Positions 7,947 to 10,201 of a DNA stretch of 10,201 nucleotides are shown in pieces. Source of the stretch: an uncultured Pelagibacteraceae bacterium (GTDB taxonomy: Bacteria; Pseudomonadota; Alphaproteobacteria; Pelagibacterales; Pelagibacteraceae); NCBI GenBank assembly GCA_902633535.1, contig CACPGM010000017.1, positions 1 through 10,201 on the forward strand, read 5' to 3'. The notes under the pieces are model-generated. The model was not told the DNA's origin. It saw only the letters and a list, made by a program, of their open reading frames with translations, and searched no databases. Position 1 is the first letter of the stretch. Each line of letters begins with the position of its first letter. Both the position numbers and the translations under genes were made by a program.

Positions 7947-8771
7947 ATGTCAGAAAAAAAGCCAGAACTAAGTGACGCAATGAAAAAGAAATTGGAGCCT
8001 AAAAAATTCATAAAGAACCCAATTTTAGGAACAAAATTTACCATTGCTATATCAAGCGCTAAAGGTGGTGTTGGAAAATCTACATTTGCAACAAACCTTG
8101 CTTTGGCATTAAAAAGAATTGGATGTAAAGTTGGTTTATTGGACGCTGACATTTATGGACCCTCAATTCCAAAAATGTTTGATATAAATGAAAAACCAAA
8201 AAGTGATGGCCAAAAATTAGATCCTATTACCAAATACGATATACAATGTATGTCTATAGGATTTTTAGCTGATCAACAAACACCTATGATTTGGCGTGGT
8301 CCTATGGTTACCAGTGCAATTAAAACTTTTACTCAAAAAGTTAATTGGAAAGATTTAGATTTTATTATTGTTGATATGCCGCCAGGAACTGGAGATACTC
8401 AGTTGACTTTTTCACAAGAGATTAAAATGGATGGTGCAATAATTGTTTCTACCCCACAAGAAGTGGCTTTGTTAGATGTCAAAAGAGGAATTAAAATGTT
8501 TGATAAACTTGGTGTAAAAATTTTAGGTCTCGTTGATAATATGAGTTATTTTGTTGGTGATGATGGTAAAAAATATAAAATCTTTGGTGAAGGAGGTGTC
8601 AAAAAAACTGCAGAGGAATTTCAAAAAGAATTTTTAGGAGAAATACCAATTAATTCTGAAATTGGAAAAGCTGGAGATCAAGGAAAGCCTATTGTAGAAG
8701 CCAATCCTGAGCATGAAATATCTAAAATTTATTTAGATTTTGCTAATAAAATTAAATCAACCTATCTTTAA
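7947..8771 (+). CDS. mrp: Mrp/ApbC-family P-loop ATPase, Fe-S cluster carrier type
   Basis: Mrp/ApbC/Nbp35-type proteins are cytosolic ATPases that dimerise and deliver Fe-S clusters to target proteins. The 274 residues show the deviant Walker A KGGVGKS (39 to 45), switch I DADIYGPS (66 to 73), WRGPM (116 to 120), the Walker B-like DMPPGTGD (143 to 150) and [14 protein letters not shown] (168 to 181). The protein lacks the N-terminal DUF59/MIP18 domain found in longer Mrp proteins. It also lacks the CxxC that normally bridges the cluster: the site reads [20 protein letters not shown] (198 to 217), and only two cysteines (C60, C101) remain in the protein. The ATG at 7947 is upstream of the conserved core and starts a short charged tail. 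Its 3' end overlaps thyX by 20 bp tail to tail. Confidence 0.94.
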   Translation: MSEKKPELSDAMKKKLEPKKFIKNPILGTKFTIAISSAKGGVGKSTFATNLALALKRIGCKVGLLDADIYGPSIPKMFDINEKPKSDGQKLDPITKYDIQCMSIGFLADQQTPMIWRGPMVTSAIKTFTQKVNWKDLDFIIVDMPPGTGDTQLTFSQEIKMDGAIIVSTPQEVALLDVKRGIKMFDKLGVKILGLVDNMSYFVGDDGKKYKIFGEGGVKKTAEEFQKEFLGEIPINSEIGKAGDQGKPIVEANPEHEISKIYLDFANKIKSTYL

Positions 8772-9699
8772 GATCAAAAGCAATCATCAATTCATTCCAT
8801 TCTCTTTTTGAAAGACCTGAGCTATTAACATCAACACTTTCACCTTTTATAAGTTTTTGTATAATAATTTTTCCTTTTGCAGAAACTTCTGTACCTCCAA
8901 CTCGATAATCCATGAAAGCATCATAAGTAATTGGAACCCATTTTTTAACAGTATCTAACATGATGTCTGCATAAACTCTTATTTCATATTGAGCATGACT
9001 ATCAGCTCTAAGTCTTAAAAAATTCATTAAATTTAATAAATCTGTTTTCCAATACCACTGTGTATAAGTATTCAAAGTTAGATTCATTCTTGCTAATTCT
9101 CTGGCTAAGCCTTTTTTATTATTATCTATAGTTGAACCATCAAATCTTTCATTGAGCATCATTTCATAGTTATCATAAGTTCTTTCTGCATCATTTTTTA
9201 AAAGTTCTAAAACTTCTTTAGCTTGATTTCCTTCAATAACGTCACCTCGCCCCTGTCTATTACTTGAAGATTGTGCTGCAAGGTTTTCAGCTGATGGAAG
9301 ATAAAACTCTTTATCTAATATAGAATATCTTGCAGAATATTCATTCACATTAGCAGTTCTATGTCTAATCCATTGTCGTGCAATAAATATTGGAAGTTTA
9401 ACATGATATTTTATTTCACACATTTCAAAAGGAGTGCTATGCCAATGTCTCATTAAATATTTTATTAAACCACTATCTGTAGAGACTTGTTTAGTTCCTT
9501 TTCCATAAGAAACTCTTGCCGACTGTACAATTGAGGTATCATCACCCATATAATCAATTACCCTTACAAAACCATGGTCTAATGCTGGCATTGCTTCATA
9601 TAGAATTTTTTCTAATTCTGGGGCTGTAACTCTTTTAGTCGGGTTTTGTTGAGATTGTTGATCTTTAATCTCTTGTAATTGTTCTTTAGTTAATTTCAT
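8752..9699 (-). CDS. thyX: FAD-dependent thymidylate synthase (ThyX)
   Basis: ThyX methylates dUMP to dTMP using methylenetetrahydrofolate, with NADPH and FAD, and yields tetrahydrofolate rather than dihydrofolate. The signature RHRxxxxxxxS is present as [11 protein letters not shown] (112 to 122), followed by ARY. Other conserved parts are [10 protein letters not shown] (60 to 69), [26 protein letters not shown] (85 to 110, read in two pieces), and the C-terminal [21 protein letters not shown] and [10 protein letters not shown] (211 to 241). Length (315) is within the longer alphaproteobacterial form. The ATG at 9699 has only a weak AAAGAGA 13 nt upstream, so its exact start is slightly less certain than the gene itself. 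It is divergent from ssrA and convergent with mrp. Confidence 0.96.
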   Translation of the reverse strand: MKLTKEQLQEIKDQQSQQNPTKRVTAPELEKILYEAMPALDHGFVRVIDYMGDDTSIVQSARVSYGKGTKQVSTDSGLIKYLMRHWHSTPFEMCEIKYHVKLPIFIARQWIRHRTANVNEYSARYSILDKEFYLPSAENLAAQSSSNRQGRGDVIEGNQAKEVLELLKNDAERTYDNYEMMLNERFDGSTIDNNKKGLARELARMNLTLNTYTQWYWKTDLLNLMNFLRLRADSHAQYEIRVYADIMLDTVKKWVPITYDAFMDYRVGGTEVSAKGKIIIQKLIKGESVDVNSSGLSKREWNELMIAFDLKDRLI

Positions 9700-9741
9700 G
9701 ATTTTTATTGAATCTCTTTAAATTGCTTTTATATTAATAGT
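9700..9741. promoter_or_regulatory. Divergent thyX/ssrA promoter region
   Basis: For ssrA on the plus strand, TTGAAT (9708 to 9713) and TATATT (9730 to 9735) are separated by 16 bp, which would start transcription near 9742, just at the GTTGG hairpin that opens the acceptor piece. For thyX on the minus strand, TATAAA (9733 to 9728) is a -10-like hexamer, with TTGGCA (9754 to 9749) 15 bp upstream as a possible -35 that would lie inside ssrA. The ssrA assignment is the more convincing of the two. Confidence 0.5.
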
Positions 9742-9821
9742 GTTGGCTTGCCAACTACGACGATAAACGAATTTCGTAATAACCATTGCGGACGTGGGGG
9801 CAGTACCCACCACCTCCACCA
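9742..9821 (+). other. Acceptor RNA piece of tmRNA
   Basis: This piece carries the amino-acid acceptor end. It opens with a possible GTTGG-CTTG-CCAAC hairpin (9742 to 9755). It then contains the 3' strand of helix 2 and GCGGAC ahead of the T arm, comparable to TCGGAC in E. coli tmRNA. The T stem is GTGGG (9794 to 9798) with CCCAC (9806 to 9810), enclosing a seven-base loop GGCAGTA. The acceptor strand, discriminator A9818 and an encoded CCA (9819 to 9821) end the piece. Its 5' boundary is inferred; processing could trim the hairpin. Confidence 0.75.
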
Positions 9822-9833
9822 TTTACAACTTAT

Positions 9834-10000
9834 GGGGGTGAACTAGATTCGACGGGTGACTAAAGGCTATTCTTTCGTTCGGAATTGTTCCACCGTAACG
9901 GGCTAATTTATAATTGCTAACGAAAGTTACGCACTTGCTGCCTAATTAACTTTGTTAATTAAGTAGACGGGGTTCGGGGCACCTGGCAACAGAACGCCCC
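9834..10000 (+). other. Coding RNA piece of tmRNA with tag frame and pseudoknots
   Basis: After the acceptor strand and D-arm region come the 5' strand of helix 2 and a probable PK1 region, where GGAA (9881 to 9884) and TTCC (9888 to 9891) as well as CCG and CGG (9893 to 9901) can pair. The resume codon GCT is at 9916 and the tag reads A-N-E-S-Y-A-L-A-A, stop TAA at 9943 to 9945. The stop lies in an 8-bp hairpin, TAATTAAC (9943 to 9950) with GTTAATTA (9954 to 9961). A clear H-type pseudoknot ends the piece: GTTC (9972 to 9975) with GAAC (9992 to 9995), and GGGGC (9976 to 9980) with GCCCC (9996 to 10000). Inside it, CTG-GCAA-CAG (9983 to 9992) could form a GNRA tetraloop that competes for G9992. 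Confidence 0.88.
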
Positions 10001-10076
10001 TTCTCATTTGTTAATTTAGTTTGCAGTATCAACGTTATTTTAAAAATACAAACAAGTAATACGTCATGTGTACGTC

Positions 10077-10201
10077 CTAGAATTTCTGTTTTATTTTTTT
10101 AACTGGTAAATCACTTTTATTAATTTTTGTACAATCTTCTCTATTTCCTCTCATCCCAGAGTCTTCAAAGCTTAACTGATATTCACCCGTTTCTCTATCT
10201 A
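10077..10201 (-). CDS. Unidentified protein, C-terminal 40 codons only
   Basis: The minus strand has an open frame from the window edge (first full codon at 10199) to a TAG at 10079 to 10077. It encodes 40 residues that begin DRETGEYQLSFEDSGMRG and end with the basic tail LPVKKIKQKF. The composition is soluble, charged and free of membrane segments. The frame stays open to the edge with codon use like its neighbours, and its end fits neatly 76 bp from ssrA, which supports a real gene. I do not recognise the family, and 40 residues are too few to infer a function. Confidence 0.6.
   Translation of the reverse strand, partial: DRETGEYQLSFEDSGMRGNREDCTKINKSDLPVKKIKQKF

Larger units (their letters stand above)
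9742..10000 (+). ncRNA. ssrA: Permuted two-piece tmRNA (alphaproteobacterial type)
   Basis: tmRNA rescues ribosomes stalled on mRNAs without a stop codon and tags the nascent protein for proteolysis. The gene is circularly permuted. The acceptor half comes first and ends in CACCTCC-A-CCA (9811 to 9821). A 12-nt spacer follows, then the coding half begins with GGGGGTG (9834 to 9840) and the conserved GATTCGACGGG. The two halves form a 7-bp acceptor stem with the G3-U pair that AlaRS recognises. Further pairing between halves joins AATAACC (9778 to 9784) with GGCTATT (9865 to 9871, one C-A mismatch), and AACGAA (9766 to 9771) with TTCGTT (9874 to 9879). The tag frame is at 9916 to 9945. The outer ends are estimates: 9742 from the promoter, 10000 from the end of the last pseudoknot; the mature 3' end may be some bases later. 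Confidence 0.93.

Noticed and set aside
7940..8152. Minus-strand 70-codon open frame opposite the mrp start
   Set aside because: It is the reverse of the mrp P-loop region; mrp has clear family motifs and this frame does not.
9767..9777. Palindrome ACGAATTTCGT as a separate regulatory site
   Set aside because: It lies inside the tmRNA acceptor piece, where AACGAA is already explained by pairing with TTCGTT of the coding piece.
10001..10076. Intrinsic terminator between ssrA and the convergent gene
   Set aside because: There are AT-rich dyads (TATTTT and AAAATA at 10036 to 10048) and a repeated TACGTC (10060 to 10065, 10071 to 10076), but no GC-rich stem followed by a T run in either direction, so I do not call a terminator.

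Overview
The window looks like a core-genome segment of an AT-rich, streamlined alphaproteobacterium, most likely SAR11 (Pelagibacterales, Candidatus Pelagibacter-like). Four things support this. The base composition is low in GC (about 30% by eye) and the proteins are rich in Lys, Ile and Asn. Spacing between genes is minimal, at 0 to 2 nt for several neighbours. The ssrA gene is circularly permuted (two-piece tmRNA), as in Alphaproteobacteria. The ThyX, Mrp and IlvB sequences have alphaproteobacterial character. The genus assignment is inference from style and recalled family sequences, not from a search.

Layout. From 7895 down to the left edge, eight genes run on the minus strand: hflK, hflC, yjeT (DUF2065), degP, miaA, then after a 53-nt gap ilvB, ilvN and ilvC, the last cut by the window edge after 340 codons. 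The first block is a membrane-protein quality-control cluster: the HflK/HflC SPFH pair that regulates FtsH, a small membrane protein and a periplasmic Do-type protease, with the tRNA-modification gene miaA at its end. The second block supplies the first two shared steps of branched-chain amino acid synthesis, acetolactate synthase (IlvB plus IlvN) and ketol-acid reductoisomerase (IlvC). The 53-nt gap before ilvB holds the only obvious internal control region in the run, including an imperfect 16-bp direct repeat with an 18-bp period.

Divergent from hflK is mrp (7947 to 8771, plus strand), an Fe-S carrier-type P-loop ATPase. Its 3' end overlaps by 20 bp the 3' end of thyX (minus strand, start 9699), the flavin-dependent thymidylate synthase. 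Divergent from thyX is ssrA (about 9742 to 10000, plus strand). Its 3'-acceptor half, with encoded CCA, comes first. A 12-nt spacer follows, then the 5' half carrying the tag frame ANESYALAA. At the right edge is the last 40 codons of an unidentified minus-strand gene that converges on ssrA.

I see no mobile element, CRISPR array, phage gene or defence system, and no clear candidate for a new biological system; this is mostly housekeeping sequence. The points most worth a second look are the compact permuted tmRNA with its non-canonical T-loop, the loss of the CxxC motif in Mrp, the Glu in place of the metal-binding Asp in IlvB, the repeat upstream of ilvB, and the near absence of Shine-Dalgarno sequences, with two possible leaderless starts (ilvB and hflK).
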